Assembly (NCBI RefSeq): GCF_008831285.2 | Contig: NC_045146.1 | Location: 19,957,149-20,021,148 of the forward strand | Source: Nymphaea colorata | Lineage: Eukaryota > Streptophyta > Magnoliopsida > Nymphaeales > Nymphaeaceae | DNA: 64,000 nucleotides | Reading direction: 5' to 3' | Shown here: positions 23,366 through 36,900 of the stretch, in pieces | Layout: the number at the start of each line of letters is the position of its first letter | Numbering within the stretch: the stretch's first letter is position 1 | Program-made: the position numbers and the translations under genes | Notes under the pieces: generated by a model | Seen by the model: only the letters and a program-made list of their open reading frames with translations | The model's database searches: none | What the model was told of the DNA's origin: nothing

Positions 23366-23404
<39 letters not shown>
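23366..23404. repeat. TA microsatellite
   Basis: Perfect AT dinucleotide tract of about 39 bases, downstream of the BASS stop codon. Confidence 0.9.
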
Positions 23405-23406
<2 letters not shown>

Positions 23407-23608
23407 GTGAGACTGAGGATTGAGGAGGATGTCATACAGATGGAGAAAAGACAGCGGGGACCATGCCTTTAGTCTCCGATGCAACTGCAGGTGACCCTTA
23501 GAGACAGGAAAATCAATGTATAAGACCCAACAAGGAAGCAAGCAGCAGTAGCCAAGTAGATCTCCGCACAAGCCCAGACGATGATTCCAAAGCATTGGAG
23601 CAATATGT

Positions 23609-23849
23609 CTAAGAAGGTCGCTGTCTTTTCTTAGCCCAAACAGTGACCAGCAAAAATCCCATCAAAGACATGATAACAACCTGTAATTAACACACTGCGT
23701 CAAACTTTTTAATGAACAAGAGACTTCAAGAACCAGACCACTAAACGGGACCGAGAGTGAAACCAGGTGAACCCTCATCACCATGCCTAGCAAGGCAAAC
23801 CCTATGAGATGGCAGCCTTGGTTGAGAGTCCTCATTTTCACACCCTAAG

Positions 23850-23885
<36 letters not shown>

Positions 23886-26800
23886 GTATGGCAAGTTATG
23901 TAGACCAAACTCCAATAATTGAAGTTTCGGTTAGAGGGAACTCGACATAATCACGTTTCGACTTAAGTTTCTGAAGAAGTGCATCCGCCAAGCCTGAGAG
24001 AGTCAGACTTGAGTCCAATAGAAGGAGCCCAAAAATTTGACGCAGGGGTACACCTTCTTGACATAGCGATGCATATAGTTGAAATGTGGTTCTTCAGTTA
24101 TGGTATTTTTTCAGCACTGACCTATTTCCAGGTGTATTTAACTGGCCCAAAACCTAACCCATTTATATCTCCAGGGCTTGGCACGGTCTGCTGCAACCTT
24201 AAGGATTTCCCCAAGGTTTACACGTTTCCCTCAATGCATTCTGAACATGATCATTCTTTCATAACTTTCTAATTAGCAAGGTTATCCTCTTCGAAGGTAA
24301 GCTAGCCCCTTTCTGCCAAGCGTACCAAAGATTTATGTCACTACTTTGACATGCCGATATTGGACAAGAGAGAGAGGGAGAGAGATTTTATACTGATATT
24401 GCTGGTGGCACCCCCACAAGAGGATCCTGGAAAAATTTGTTGGCTAATGCAAGGGCAAGTAGGCTGCTCTGCATCCCTGTAAAGGAAAGATTAATCAAAT
24501 TTAACTCTTAGATACCTAGCACATAAGCAACACAAGAATTTGCTAACCTGTCTCAAATGACATGGTTCTTCGAAGTGCTGCCACGTCTGGTGCTTTATGG
24601 AATGCTAAATCGGTTAGAACATACCCAGAAATGAAAGCTGAAGCGTGAAATCCAACTATAAGCAATAAAACCACCATCCCGAAAGGAGAAAGAATGGACT
24701 TTATATTTATGGCCAAGGGTGAACCAACACAGAGAGCTGTTACAAGGACGGAAAGAAAAGGCAGAAATGGCCGAATTGTAGAACAGACCCCCGGAATGAA
24801 CCTTGCAACCAAATGAAGAAAGAGGAATCTCATTAGAAAATATGTTCGGCCCCGCTCCTGTTATGAGGAAGTTTTTCTAGACAAAATTGAAAGATCCAAA
24901 ATCACACCACAAACAATGAATGATTTGCAAAATGAAGTATGCTTCTCTTGTAAATATTTTTGAGGTCTGTGCTCGAGTACTGATTTGAGGCAGCTCCTTA
25001 CTTACCCCACCCCACACCCCGCTACAAAACCCCCTTAACAGCGCTGGTTTTTGCTTGCTTACCCTTTTCCTTTGTTCTTTTGTAGTCAGGCTTATGTTCC
25101 AACAATCTATTGGACTTTTGCGACGCTATCAATCTATTCTCTCTCACACCACAAACAATGAAAAAGATGATTGCAATGGCCATGGAAGTAAGGTTGAAGA
25201 AATTACCTATTTAAAAGTAGCCCTGCCGCGATAGGTGCAACCACAATTTGGATAATACTGGACATCATTCCTTTTACATCCACTGGCAACCGCTTCCCTA
25301 TAAGTAACAGGGATAAAATTGGGGTGATGAGAACCGCGGTAGCAGTTGAGATAGATGTCATAACTATGCTTAAGGGAGCCATAGATGGGTCTGTAAGAAA
25401 TGTAGCATAATTAGAAAGTTGTGCACCACTAACACAAGATACTAACATAATTCCTGCACCTGCAATATATCAACACAACTGTTTAGGTTCTACAAATTCC
25501 AAAGATGGAAACAAATATGATAATCTGAGTATAATCACCTATGGGGTCTGGGAGATGGAAAATGCCGACTGCCATGGTCCCAAAAAGGTAACCAAGAGTA
25601 GGTTTGACAATAAACTGTCCAGCATATCCAGCTGCAATAGCAGCTGGCCTTGCAATTGCATCAATGAAATCCTTTGCACTAGAATTGACTCCAACGGCAA
25701 ACATCAAAAATCCCAGAGCTGGAGCATAGTATCTAAACGTTGGTATACAGGACTAATCAACAAATTGAGCATTGACAGTTCACATCTTTGTGTAGATACA
25801 AAATACATACGACTTAAGAGAGATTTAACGTAAGTAATTTCAAGCTAGGTAAACATGACATGTTCTTTCTATTCTTTATATATCTAATAGAAGGAGAGAC
25901 TTCTCCTATGAAATAGTTTATCATTATCATGATTTGTTACCCCATTTAACATAAAAGCAGTTTAATCATGACCATGCATCTATGTTTTAATTCTCATCCT
26001 AAAGTACAAAATCTTCACTTTTAGATAGTGCTATTAAAACTCCAAGTAGAAAGTTTATGTGGTGATAATGAAAATAATTCTTCAAGTCGGTGCCCTGTGC
26101 AATGCATGATTCACAACCCATGATTAAATATAGTAAATCAGTAAAGAATGCTTTGTCAACCGTTTCTAAAGTCTAGAGTTAAAATTATGATATTTCAGCA
26201 TTAAAGTTGACAATAATTTTCACAAAGGGTACAACTTGGTATCCTACATGTTGAGAAGTTTGCTATTTGCTCCAAATGCTTTCAGAGTGCAAACCCCTGT
26301 GTTATGTTAAATGCCATAATCAAATGTGATAAATTGTACCAAAACAAGTGGTGCATCCTTCCAAACAACGTACCATTTGGTATTAGATGGCCATTTCACA
26401 GAATTCTAACAACAGTAGAAAGTTGCGAGCCAATTATGCGTAAGTCATAATGAAGACCAAGACTGACATACAAATAAAAAATAAGATCCTCTCGAGGGCA
26501 AGAAGCATCGTTAGCAACAAGGTCACGAAGCAACTAACAAGAGATATCTTCGTAACACGGTTACAGCATGTCACTCCAACCGATCACATAATGTTGTAAT
26601 TTGACTGTAGATGGTTAGACAAAAAGCCAAAGATAAGGACGTGAACATAAGAGGAAAACCCGCAAACGGATGTCTGACTGACCATTACCTGGTGGTAAAC
26701 CATGTGAAAGAAGGTGGATACACAAGTGCCAAAAATGTGCTCGCTACAACAGCATGAGGCAGATAGGAATTCGCAGTTTTTAAGACTTCTAGAACATGAA

Positions 26801-28504
26801 GCTCGCTTTTATCGATCTGCGGCAAAAAAGTAAGTGGTATATAATGTTCATACGTTATCATTCAAGTTTACAGAGATTATACTGGTAACCGACTTAATGA
26901 CAATTCCACATTTTGACTGGGGAAGAAAGGCACTGCACAAATCCGCAAAGTACGTGTAGAGAAAATAACTCGACGGAACAAGTACAAAAAGGCAACAAGT
27001 ATGTATCTGAAACTTGAGATTTCTTTGTCGTGCATCATTTTCTACTTGGGTGCCCCAATATAAGTACAAGGGGCCATCTTCTTGACAGAACGTTCCATGA
27101 CCAGAAGGAAATTGCAGCCTCTCATTGGTCTGGCAACAGCATAAATCGTAGTAAAAAGACAAGTGCTTGGTCGCACAAGAAAGCGTTTGCGAGTGAAATT
27201 TCCCACTCGTTGACTTGGAAAATGATTCATAGACCTTCCAGTGGAATTGAAAAAAAAAAAAAAACAGAACTTGTCCAGCAGGAGTCAGAGAAAAGCGGCA
27301 TTAAGTACAAAATCCTACTCGTGCAGCAGAATGGACAAAAAGTAAAAAATTAAATCTTTTTTATATAATAAGAACGATCTCGTGAAATTTTGTAATCATA
27401 ATTTACAAAAACAGCTAATATTTTGACTTAAATTCAGAAAACTTCCTATTGTTTAAATTTACAAGGAGGCGCCTGATGTAAATAACTAATTCACATGCAA
27501 CTGCATCTCCAGATCTCCTAACTTGAATGGCTTTATTGTTGATCATAATCCATACAATGGTGAAATTGCCCCTCACGAAAGTCCGCCCCCTCCCGTACCG
27601 CTTTCTTGACAGAAAGGCTTTCCTTTCTGCCATGAAAACCTAGGATAGCTTCCGAAGAAATCTAAATTAAAAACTTTTTTTTTTTTTTTTTTTGCATTTG
27701 GCAATGAAGCCGTCTGCAAATTACCTCATTAACCTAGCGGAGCAGGCGATGAGTGGACTTTCTAACTCAGACGGCTGTTTGTATGTAAATCTGGCTCTTT
27801 CTGTAGATTATTGCCAGTATATGCTATTTACCAGCATGGTCGCGGCATGCTGCCGAGACAGGCTTTGGGGGCTTGAGAACCTGTTTCGTGGAGCCAGAAA
27901 GAAGGTCACGGAAAGAAACAGGCGGGGTGGGCAGTTTTTACCTGAGAAGGGAGAGAAGGTTCCGCCGGCATCGGCATCCCATCCGACGTTGGAGAAAAAT
28001 CGAACCCCTTCTCTGGTCGACATCTCATGGACAGCCCAACCCCCTTCCCTACAATCCAAGCCGACCTTTAATCCGTAGATCCCCAATCATCATTTCGCCC
28101 TACACGGAGAAAAGGGAGGAAGCAAAAGCAAACGGAACAGAATTTAGAAGAACAACTTACGAAATTGAGACAGGAAGGGAGACGCAGCATCGCCTTCAGG
28201 AAAGAAGAAGAAATGGAAACAGAAAAATAGGGTATTAGTAAACATGCAGAGAAAAAGCGAGAGAGCAATTAACATATAACATGATAACAGTAGCAGTTGT
28301 ATTTTAACAACCTAATGAGGAGAGGAAAGGCTTGCGGCATGGGCGGGCAGTGGAGAGGAAGGAAGTAGGTCGTGGAGATCGGATTGGAGACGACGGCGTC
28401 GCCCAATGCGAAATCGGATTCCCGAGACAAGCGGCGATACCCATCCGCAACCAAACTGAGAAAGATGCAGAAAGAAGAAGAAAAGCGCCACGGGCAGGGA
28501 ACAT
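23609..28504 (-). CDS. Plastid sodium/metabolite cotransporter, BASS5/BASS6 type
   Basis: Minus-strand exons, all with compatible phases: 28504-28312, 28193-28161, 28048-27942, (27234-27046 optional), 26816-26689, 25732-25539, 25459-25207, 24801-24548, 24476-24394, 23680-23609. Exons 1-3 encode a Ser/Arg/Pro-rich leader ending near LSMRCR, typical of a chloroplast transit peptide. The transporter core reads LVYPPSFTWF, YAPALGFLMFAVGVNS, GAGIMLVSCVSGAQLSNYAT, MAPLSIVMTSISTATAVLIT, LLIGKRLPVDVKGMMSSI, TMSFETGMQSSLLALALA and FFQDPLVGVPPAIS. These are the hallmarks of bile-acid:Na+ symporter family members BASS5/BASS6. Length is 438 aa without the optional exon, against roughly 410 for Arabidopsis members. 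BASS6 moves glycolate and BASS5 2-keto acids across the plastid envelope; which applies here is unknown. The start could instead be the in-frame ATG at 28444. Confidence 0.9.
23852..23881. repeat. CT microsatellite in the last BASS intron
   Basis: Thirty-base TC run between exons 24476-24394 and 23680-23609. Confidence 0.9.
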
Positions 28505-31107
28505 AACTCGTTTATTCAGGGGCGCCCTATCCTCCGACGTGGCGGATCTTTTCTGCCCTTTTCCGGCGGAGGAAGGAGAGGGGCTGCATTTTTGGCGGAC
28601 GTACGTCGGTATCTCGGTGTCTTGTTTTGCTTCTCGGGTTTGACTTTACTTTCGTTTCATTTAGAAGACAAGGCTTCGTTTAAAGGAAAGGATTTGCCTT
28701 CACCAATCACCCTTAGTTGTTACTCCTGCGTATTATAAATCAAGCAAACCTCCGTGGCAATTTATGTTACTGCAAGGAGTAGTTCCATGAAACGAATAAG
28801 CAGGCTTGTGTGTGTGATTTTCTCTCCTTTCCACACTTCCCCTTTAGGAGGTTAACTAAACCCCTCAGGGTTGAGGAAAGCTCAAGCTGCAAAAGTACCA
28901 AGGATAGCCTCTCCATGTGGCAGTGGTACACCATCTGTGATCATAGAGTTAAATAAATAATTGTTTTTCCTTATTAAGGTTAATAGATACATATAAGTCT
29001 TTGCCGAAATCAGGCCAGATGAAAAACTCGGTCAAGAAAATGGCAAGAACAAGTTGGAACTTAATCCAGGGAGTTCACTTAACAACACCAGTTACGTTGC
29101 CTTGTTTTCACCCGCGCATGCTTAGATAATAGGTCCATCTTCGAGGGAAATATCAGACTCTAAGTTCCGATGCAAGCTTGAACGTTAGGCCTTCCAACCT
29201 TCATTAATAACGGGCTGAACAGCTGTACAAACATAGCTTCTGCTCACCAGCTCCATCTAGCAAAAGGACGTGCAATGCACCAGAAAATACCATCGCACAA
29301 AAAGAAGACGTCACGATACACGTTACTCTAAGTTGGTTTTTGTTTTTCTTATTATATATGCTTCTTACATGATTGATTTGTAATTTCATTGTGCTACGAT
29401 CTGGGGCCTCCACCAACCCTAAAAATACATGACATGTATACATGAACAAGGAGTTGCTGACTTGAACAAATCTTTCACTTTTTCTCAGTTTGGCCACTAT
29501 CTACGCATCACATAGTATTACTGTCTAACCCATTTAGCACTGTTGTTACAGTTTCTGCTGCTGCTTTACAACCATTCACGGCGGGAGCTGCGAATTCCTA
29601 ATTTTTCAGGTGGAAGGGACGGCTGAAACTTCACCCACCCGTACATCTTAAATCAAACTGGAAAAAATTTCTTTGGTTGCTGCTTACTATTAAAAAAAAG
29701 AAAAGAAAAGAAACCCAGTTTATTTTCGTTAGTAATATATACGTCTCACAACCTTATAATTTTCCCAAGTTCAAATCTCAACACAAAATTGTGCTCGTGC
29801 ATGTCTTCATCTTTCTTTGTGGTTCCCCATAGTCCAGTAGCGGGTTCAATTAGATACATCAAGTAAAATTTGCACCAACTTTTTTTTTTTTTTATTTCTA
29901 AGGTTACTTAGAAAATAGGGAATTTTCCGATAATCTCCTCAACTAGAGAAATCAACCTTCATCGCAGTGAGCGTACACCGGTCTCAAACTTTTGGACCTT
30001 TGGTCCCAATCAACTATAAGCAGCTAATCAAAGTATTCCCAGATGAGGCGATCGTGTTAATATATATAAGACGGTCGCAACATTTATCGTCGGAAGTACA
30101 ATTGGCAGACACAAAGCAAATACATTTAAGTTTCTTGCTGTGATAAAGATGTTAATCACATGAACGAATTTATTTGACTCGTTGAAAAAGAGAGAGATAC
30201 GTCCGCCGCCTAATGTCCACAATAGTCGGAGAGTTTGGTTTTTGAAGTTGGCTGCAATCATTTTACGAAAGAGCTCCATGCATGATTCATGCTAATTCGA
30301 CCCGCATGGGTGAAGTTAGGGCATCTTAATGTTGGTATTCATGAACGTCTAATTTTGTGCCCATGGTATTCTCTTTCGGACCCTATATACGCTTCACGTA
30401 AACGGACCGACTGGGAATTGTGTGTAGTGCCTACAACATTGTTGAAAACTTGTCTCAGTAATTGGAAAATCAGCTAGACATACCAGAAATTTATATGCTC
30501 ACCTCACCTCATAGTTAGTTTCAGTTTGGACTCCAAATGTATACGACTGGTGGTATGAGACATGGGTCTCTGAATCCTTCATGAGTTTTGAATGTCATTC
30601 ACGTAACGATAATGATCACTAGGCCAATTATTTTGAGATGTTACAATAAAATCTTGTTTCAAACTAGTGCATCATATTGCTGAGTACTTGATAAGATAAA
30701 CGGATATATAAGAGTATTTTCTCTCTACTCTTGATCACCATTAAGAGAAATTTGAAAGACTGCTTGTTACTTTCCCGAGCATGCGGTGATTTTCATCCTG
30801 CTGTTCCTTTATATGCATCACGGCAAGATGCCTGATTAAGATGGGCCAACTCCTCTGTTGTCGTAACTCATAAGCATCTTGAGCAGAGTTCTTCAGTGCA
30901 TGTTTATGTAATTGGACTTGCAATAAGATGTGACATGGTATACCGCGAACTGTCTTCTCTCAACAAGCATGAAAGAAAAGGTGACTCGTTATTTTATTCC
31001 GGTTTTAAAAAAAATGATGACGACCTAGCTAGCCATTTAATAGTTTCTCATTGTCATCATCACGTTTTGTTAAAATTGGGTTTTTCTATGTTATCTAACA
31101 TTAAAAA

Positions 31108-31187
31108 AAAAGCTGTCTAACATTTTTTTTTTTTAAAAAAAGGCTGTCTAACATTTTTTTTTTAAAAAAGGGCTGTCTAACATTTAA
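31108..31187. repeat. Triplicated ~30-bp unit of GCTGTCTAACATT plus T/A runs
   Basis: GCTGTCTAACATT occurs at 31112, 31143 and 31172, separated by oligo-T and oligo-A stretches. Confidence 0.85.
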
Positions 31188-31720
31188 AAAAAAATGTGAG
31201 GGAGCATTTGGATGGCTTTCAAAAGATTTTGGTTTTGTAAAAACTTTGTTAAATTAGTTTGGATATTTAGATGACAAACCAAAAATTTGGTTTAAAGACA
31301 AAAATGCATTTAAACTGAATAAATATGAAGATGATATAAAGGCTCGTAGGCCCCCTTTATTTCCTTACCTTTGGAGTCTTACACCATGTGATAGCAACAA
31401 TATACCTTACAAATTGGATATTGTGCCTCATCACTTAAAACACATACACATGACACTCACAAAAATCAAACTAAAGACATGTCGTAAACAATCCCCTACT
31501 CCAATCAATAAAACGGCATCAACATGTGTTGATTATGATATTACAGTTAATGACACAGTTAATCTTTTGTTATTGTGGATGGCAAGTGCTTTCGGACATC
31601 TTAATAATTAAGGATGATAATATATATGTATATATATATAAAAGAGATGCGTCAGTGAAAATTAACCCTCTGCAGACGCCTCCATCGGTGGATGGCAATG
31701 CCCCCAATCATGTGCTTTAT

Positions 31721-31844
31721 AAGTGTTGGCTGTTGGTTTTTGGGCAGCAGGATTGCGACAGACGCTTCTGTCTATCAAGACATTTGTAAGTGTTGGCTGT
31801 TGGTTTTTGGCCAGCAGAATTGCGACAGACACCTCTGTCTATCA
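31721..31844. repeat. 67-bp tandem duplication
   Basis: Units starting AAGTGTTGGCTGTTGGTTTT at 31721 and 31788 differ at only a few positions. Confidence 0.85.
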
Positions 31845-32914
31845 GACCGATTACCAGGCGATACAGATATATAAATGGAGTTGCCCATTAAGACTTAGAA
31901 TCTCACAAAATACCACCACCTCTTTTTTTTTAAAAAAAAAAAGAAAAAGAAAAAAAAAGCTGAAATATAGTAAGAAGTTATTGGCCGCTAGCCTTCCATT
32001 TGGCAGTTGGATTTTATCACTTTCTTTTTTATATGGAACGCTCAATTGTGATAAACTTAGTAATAATGAAAAAAAGAAAAACGAAACCCAATAGTTTGAT
32101 TTGTCTCCCAAAAAAAAAAGATGGCGATGAGGTTCTAATAGATATCTGGATTACGTTAGCCTTTTTCTCTTCCTACGGGAAAAGGCTGTACAAATTTATC
32201 TTTTTTTTTTTTTTCCAGTGGGCTGTGGATGAGGGCCGCTTGTGGAGGGTGCGGAGGCACAACGACAACTGCGGCCAGCACTGCAATTTGATCGGCCCAA
32301 CATGTTCCGTTCCGCGAGCTCCCTCCCTCCCTCCCATAACTGGAAAATACGCTTTTGCTGTGCATGTTTGCCTGGATCTTCTTTATCAACCGCACCAAAA
32401 ATTAAAAAGAGAGAGGGAGAGAAAGCGCATCTCCGCAAGACCTCCGACCGAATCATATGTAGCCCACAGAACCATATGTCAGTTCAGTGAAATATGAGAG
32501 CAAGAGCAAAACCATGCGTCACAAGTCAACAATATAGTTTCATTTTTGATTTCTAAAAGAAATTTCCATCGAAGTAGAGAAAAGGTATGTTATAGGGCCT
32601 TCTGGTCAGCTGGGTTAGGTTTGTACCCCGTCGGTTCGACTAGTGGGCAAACTTACGTTCTGTTTCACTTTTAATTAATGTAGAGAGAACAATATCAAGG
32701 CTACAACATTCCTTGACTTGAAGTAATGTTCTTTCTTCCAAAAGTTTATTAACGCCTGCATAAGCAAGCTCAACTTTAGTTCAATAATTCTAACTTGGCA
32801 TATATTTATAAAATCATAAAGTTGAGGCCCACGATCTCGAGGTGGCCGCAGGTTGGGCTGGAGGCTGTTCGTCTCGAGAAAATGACCCACATCCATCGTC
32901 ACTTGTATTTACGA

Positions 32915-33002
32915 TGAGCACAAAAGTTGTGCCTGTGAAAACCTAAAGCCCACGATGCCATTTGAGCACAAAAGTTGTGCCTGTAAAAACCTAAAGCCCA
33001 CA
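32915..33002. repeat. 48-bp tandem duplication
   Basis: Units starting TGAGCACAAAAGTTGTGCCT at 32915 and 32963. Each contains the small palindrome GCACAAAAGTTGTGC. Confidence 0.85.
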
Positions 33003-33970
33003 GAGATAGGTAAGGGCGACGCCATGCTATAATACTGCGGCGCTGGAGGCGGTTGGCCATTGGCAAATCTTCTTCCTTTCCTTGAGTTGGATGGTATGGT
33101 TGGCCGCGATGGGCTGACCTGGGGCGCCGCTTTGCGGTCAATCTAAACAAATTAAGAACACGCAAACAGCCCACATGATGTGCTCCCGGTTCGCGCCACG
33201 TGAACGCGCCAAAAGCAGACGGACCAAACCAGGGGCCGTCGACTCTTGTTGGCTTTTCTTACGATGCGCTGCGCTGCGCTGCCCTCCATTCGATCGATCG
33301 AGAGAGAAAGAGTATCCTCCCTTCCCCTGCTCCGAAATCGAAATGGAGGTCTCAGCATTGAAGGGGCAGTGAGGAGGGGCGTTCAGGACGACACGGTTCC
33401 GCCTGAAGGAGGCGTGAATCCATCAATCCCACTCCTGTCCTGACGACTCTTCTTCCTTCCCTCGTTTCCTCCATCCATCTTATTCTCAAACGATGAAAAG
33501 GACGTTTATTTTATGACTCTTTCAGCTACGGGCTTCCCCTTTTCTCTGTCCATTTTGACGTTCCGGTCCCACTTTCTGCGTCTCTCTTTTCACGTACCTT
33601 CTTGTTTGATTGGCTACATTTGAACTCCAACACGAGAAAGTAGGCCTCTCTCTCTCTCTCTCTCAAGTTGCTCGAATTGTGGCGTACTAGTTCTTTGGTC
33701 TGCAGGAGGGATGGAGCACAACAAAAAAAGTTAGCATCTTTTGTGAGGCCTTGTACCTTGTGAAAAATGTATCTCAGGCGTTTCATGTGTGTCCAAGCCT
33801 TGATCATTAATGACGAGATTTATGATCCTTGAATGCTTGATTTTGTTATGCGCGGAGGTATTTGCTGGTTTTCTCCTCCCGCCCACTGCATGGGATTAAT
33901 GGACGATTTCTTTTGCCGTTCGTTCCGTTTGCGTTCGTAACGGCCCTGTGGTTTCTTCCGTGAATCGGCC

Positions 33971-36900
33971 ATGACTTGTCGCATTGAGAGTATAGACGCA
34001 GAGGTGTTGGTTTACAAGTTGCAGATGGAAGACGGAAACGGACCGTATATTAGACTGGGTTACATGAGCGATCCTGAGTCGCAAGAATTTGGCAGACTGC
34101 AGAGTCCGTCTCCTGTGAAGAAGGCATGCGCAATGTGCTGGTGGATTAAGGTGGTTTCCATTTGCCTTTGTCTGTTACTCCTGTTTGGTGCCTTCATCAT
34201 TTGGGCTGCGCCTTTACTCATTCAGAAGGTAATCCTCTCTTCAGTATTATTTCTCATTTCTCATTGGTTTCTCCTCCTCCTTCCGTGGCTAGGATGCATA
34301 TTGAGTTAGATGCAATCAGTTTCGATGCCTTCGGTTCTCGCACAGAATTTCGTTGCGATTTATCTCGTATTTCGCTGTCGATCTTCTGCAGTTTTAACTT
34401 ACCATTTGGCTTTTCCAGAAAAGCAAGACAAACATTTCTGATAACTTTGGCGGCAGGCTTTCTGTTAATAAATAATTCTTTCCTTCTTCACTTATTTGGA
34501 AAGTGTTGCTTTAGCGTTAGCTTCATCATGCAATGTGAAATCCTACGCTCTGTTCTGCGTTATTGATTAGCTCTATAGTCTTGTTTTTTTCAATATTTTT
34601 GTGGAGAATGATCGAATTATCGAAATGTAGCATCTCACCTCACCTTAGAATTTCATTTATTTCTGCCCCTTTGTTTCACCTGTATTTTGAGAATTTATGA
34701 TCTCTTGTGGACCTTGTATATTGTGTCTTATTTATTTCGAGGGCACATACAAGTGTTTTCCTGTCCTTCAGTTTCAGAATAAGTTATGACCTCTGAGACT
34801 ACGAGGCATGAATGTTGCTTTTATAAGTCATAACCTGCCTTTGGCGCCTTCCTTTTTGCAAAATAGTTTATTTTTTCCGCTGCTTTGTTGCCATGTTTGG
34901 AGTATTTTTAAGAATTTGTGCAACTTCTAAAAGGCAATCTTAAATGTGCGCCTAGTTTCTTGAGAATGCTGTGTGATTTTTTGTCAAACATGATTGGCGC
35001 CTGTTCTTTTCCTTCTTTTGCTGTCTTTTTTTTTTTCTTTTTTCTTTTCAGTAAAATATGAACTACTTGGCTTAAGAGTTGATTTGGTAGTTTAGTTGGC
35101 TTGATTGGAAGTGGCTGTGGAGTATTTTTAATTTTGGTAAATGATGTAGGACAGTAAAGGACAGAAGAACTTAGAAAGGGCCAAGTTCAATTCGAAATAA
35201 AGTTTATTAACCAGTGAACCGCCGGTTAGAACACTCTCTAGTCTCTATATACTGAAACTCAGTTTACTACTTTTAAGATAAGCCTAGAAGGCTAGGAGAT
35301 TAGACTAGTTTCGTTTTAGTTATGTGAGAATTTTCCGTCACGAATAGGTAATGATACCTAAAGCAAAATTAGCATAATAGTTCATCTCCTTTCACATAGG
35401 CTCCACTATATCCCTTATCCTTGCTAATTTTGTTTTCTTTTTCTCCTTTATCCACAAGTATTATGATATGAAAGCTGTTATTTATTTGTTCACGTATTGT
35501 TTCTCTGAAATTCTTTTTCACCATCTAATGAGTAGGTGGTTATACCAATCTTGAACTGGGAGACTGCCACATTTCGTGCACCTACCCTAGGGCTTCTGCT
35601 TTTTGCTTCTATAGCAATATGTCCGGCTCTCTTGTTGCCATCATCTCCTTGCATGTGGCTAGCGGGGATAACTTTTGGTTATGGATATGGATTTTTGCTA
35701 ATCATGGCAGGGGCGAGCATTGGCATGTCTTTGCCATACTTCATTGGTTCTCTGTTTCGTGAAAACATACATGTGAGTTTTTATTCCCTGTTTCAGTTAT
35801 TGAATTAGTGAATGTCCTTCACATAATTAACTTTTAAGACCTGATCTGAAATTTTGCTTGTTATCACTATAGAGATGGCTTGAGAGATGGCCTAAGAGAG
35901 CTGCACTTGTTAGACTAGCAGGTGAAGGAAGCTGGTTTGATCAATTTCGAGCTGTCACTTTGCTTAGAATCTCTCCTTTTCCCTACATCATCTTCAATTA
36001 TGCCGTTGTTGCAACAAATGTGAAATACTGTCCATATATATGTGGATCTCTGGTTGGGATCATCCTAGAAGTTTTTCTCACAATCTACAGGTTAGTGGTG
36101 CTATGGATAAATCAGGCCTCAGAAATGGGAATCAGTTAATGATTTTTTCTTGCTAGCGTTTATTATATGCCTTTGTTGAAAATTTTCTTCCTTTTAGGGA
36201 TGTAATTTAGTCATGTTTTAAGCTTGACGCATCTTATGCCTGACAGGCGTTTCCGAAGATCTGCTCACTATATGTTTAATTTTAGTGATTGCTCTCCGGA
36301 CTTTTTATTTTTTCTGTTTTTTCTTTCCATGTGGCTTTTACACTTGTGAATAAGGTGCCTTCATGCCTTGAGTTTTCCTTTTAGCTACATGGACTTCCTC
36401 CCTATTATGCGCTAGTTTCTAAAAAAGAAATACATCAGAGAATTTGAACCATAACCTTATGTGAGTGGGCAAAATTTTCATTACTGAGTGACTGCCTTGA
36501 GGGAGAGTGGCTCAGGTACCAGCTTGAGTAGGCTTCATCATGAGACCCCAAGTGAGAGCAGCATTTATATGTATGTTGTACATTTTGGCCTTTAAACGCA
36601 ATTTTTCATATTAAATTATGGATGATGGACAAGCTGTCCAACTCCAACATCCTGAACCAATTATCTGATGCCATCTTGAGGAAGTGGCTCCGGTTTGTTT
36701 TTTTCCATCTCTTATCATGCTCTTTTGGTTTCTACAACATTTTAGATAACAGAAGTCCTTATGTCTGTCAATCGAAAACTAACTGTTATTTACTTTAATG
36801 CAACTTGCAAATATCTCAAGTTTTTCCTGTGTGCAAATGATGTGTTGTTTCCTGTTTCTGTTTTTCCATCTCTTATTACGCTATTTTGTTTCTGTGGAAA

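Larger units (their letters stand above)
20654..23608. other. Intergenic region, no gene recognised
   Basis: About 3 kb between the retrotransposon block and the 3' end of the BASS gene. It is AT-rich, with a 37-bp tandem duplication at 22447-22515 and a long TA run at 23366-23404. The last part may include BASS 3' UTR. Open frames here are short and do not resemble known proteins. Confidence 0.5.
28505..33970. other. Divergent intergenic region between BASS and TVP38 genes
   Basis: About 5.5 kb bounded by the 5' ends of two divergently transcribed genes. No protein-coding exon chain was recognised. It holds three direct-repeat clusters (31108-31187, 31721-31844, 32915-33002) and CT-rich sequence at 33280-33330 and 33640-33665 that may belong to the TVP38 promoter or leader. 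Confidence 0.5.

Noticed and set aside
23302-23595. 97-codon minus-strand frame with Ile-Tyr repeats
   Set aside because: Generated by the TA microsatellite at 23366-23404 in the 3' flank of the BASS gene.
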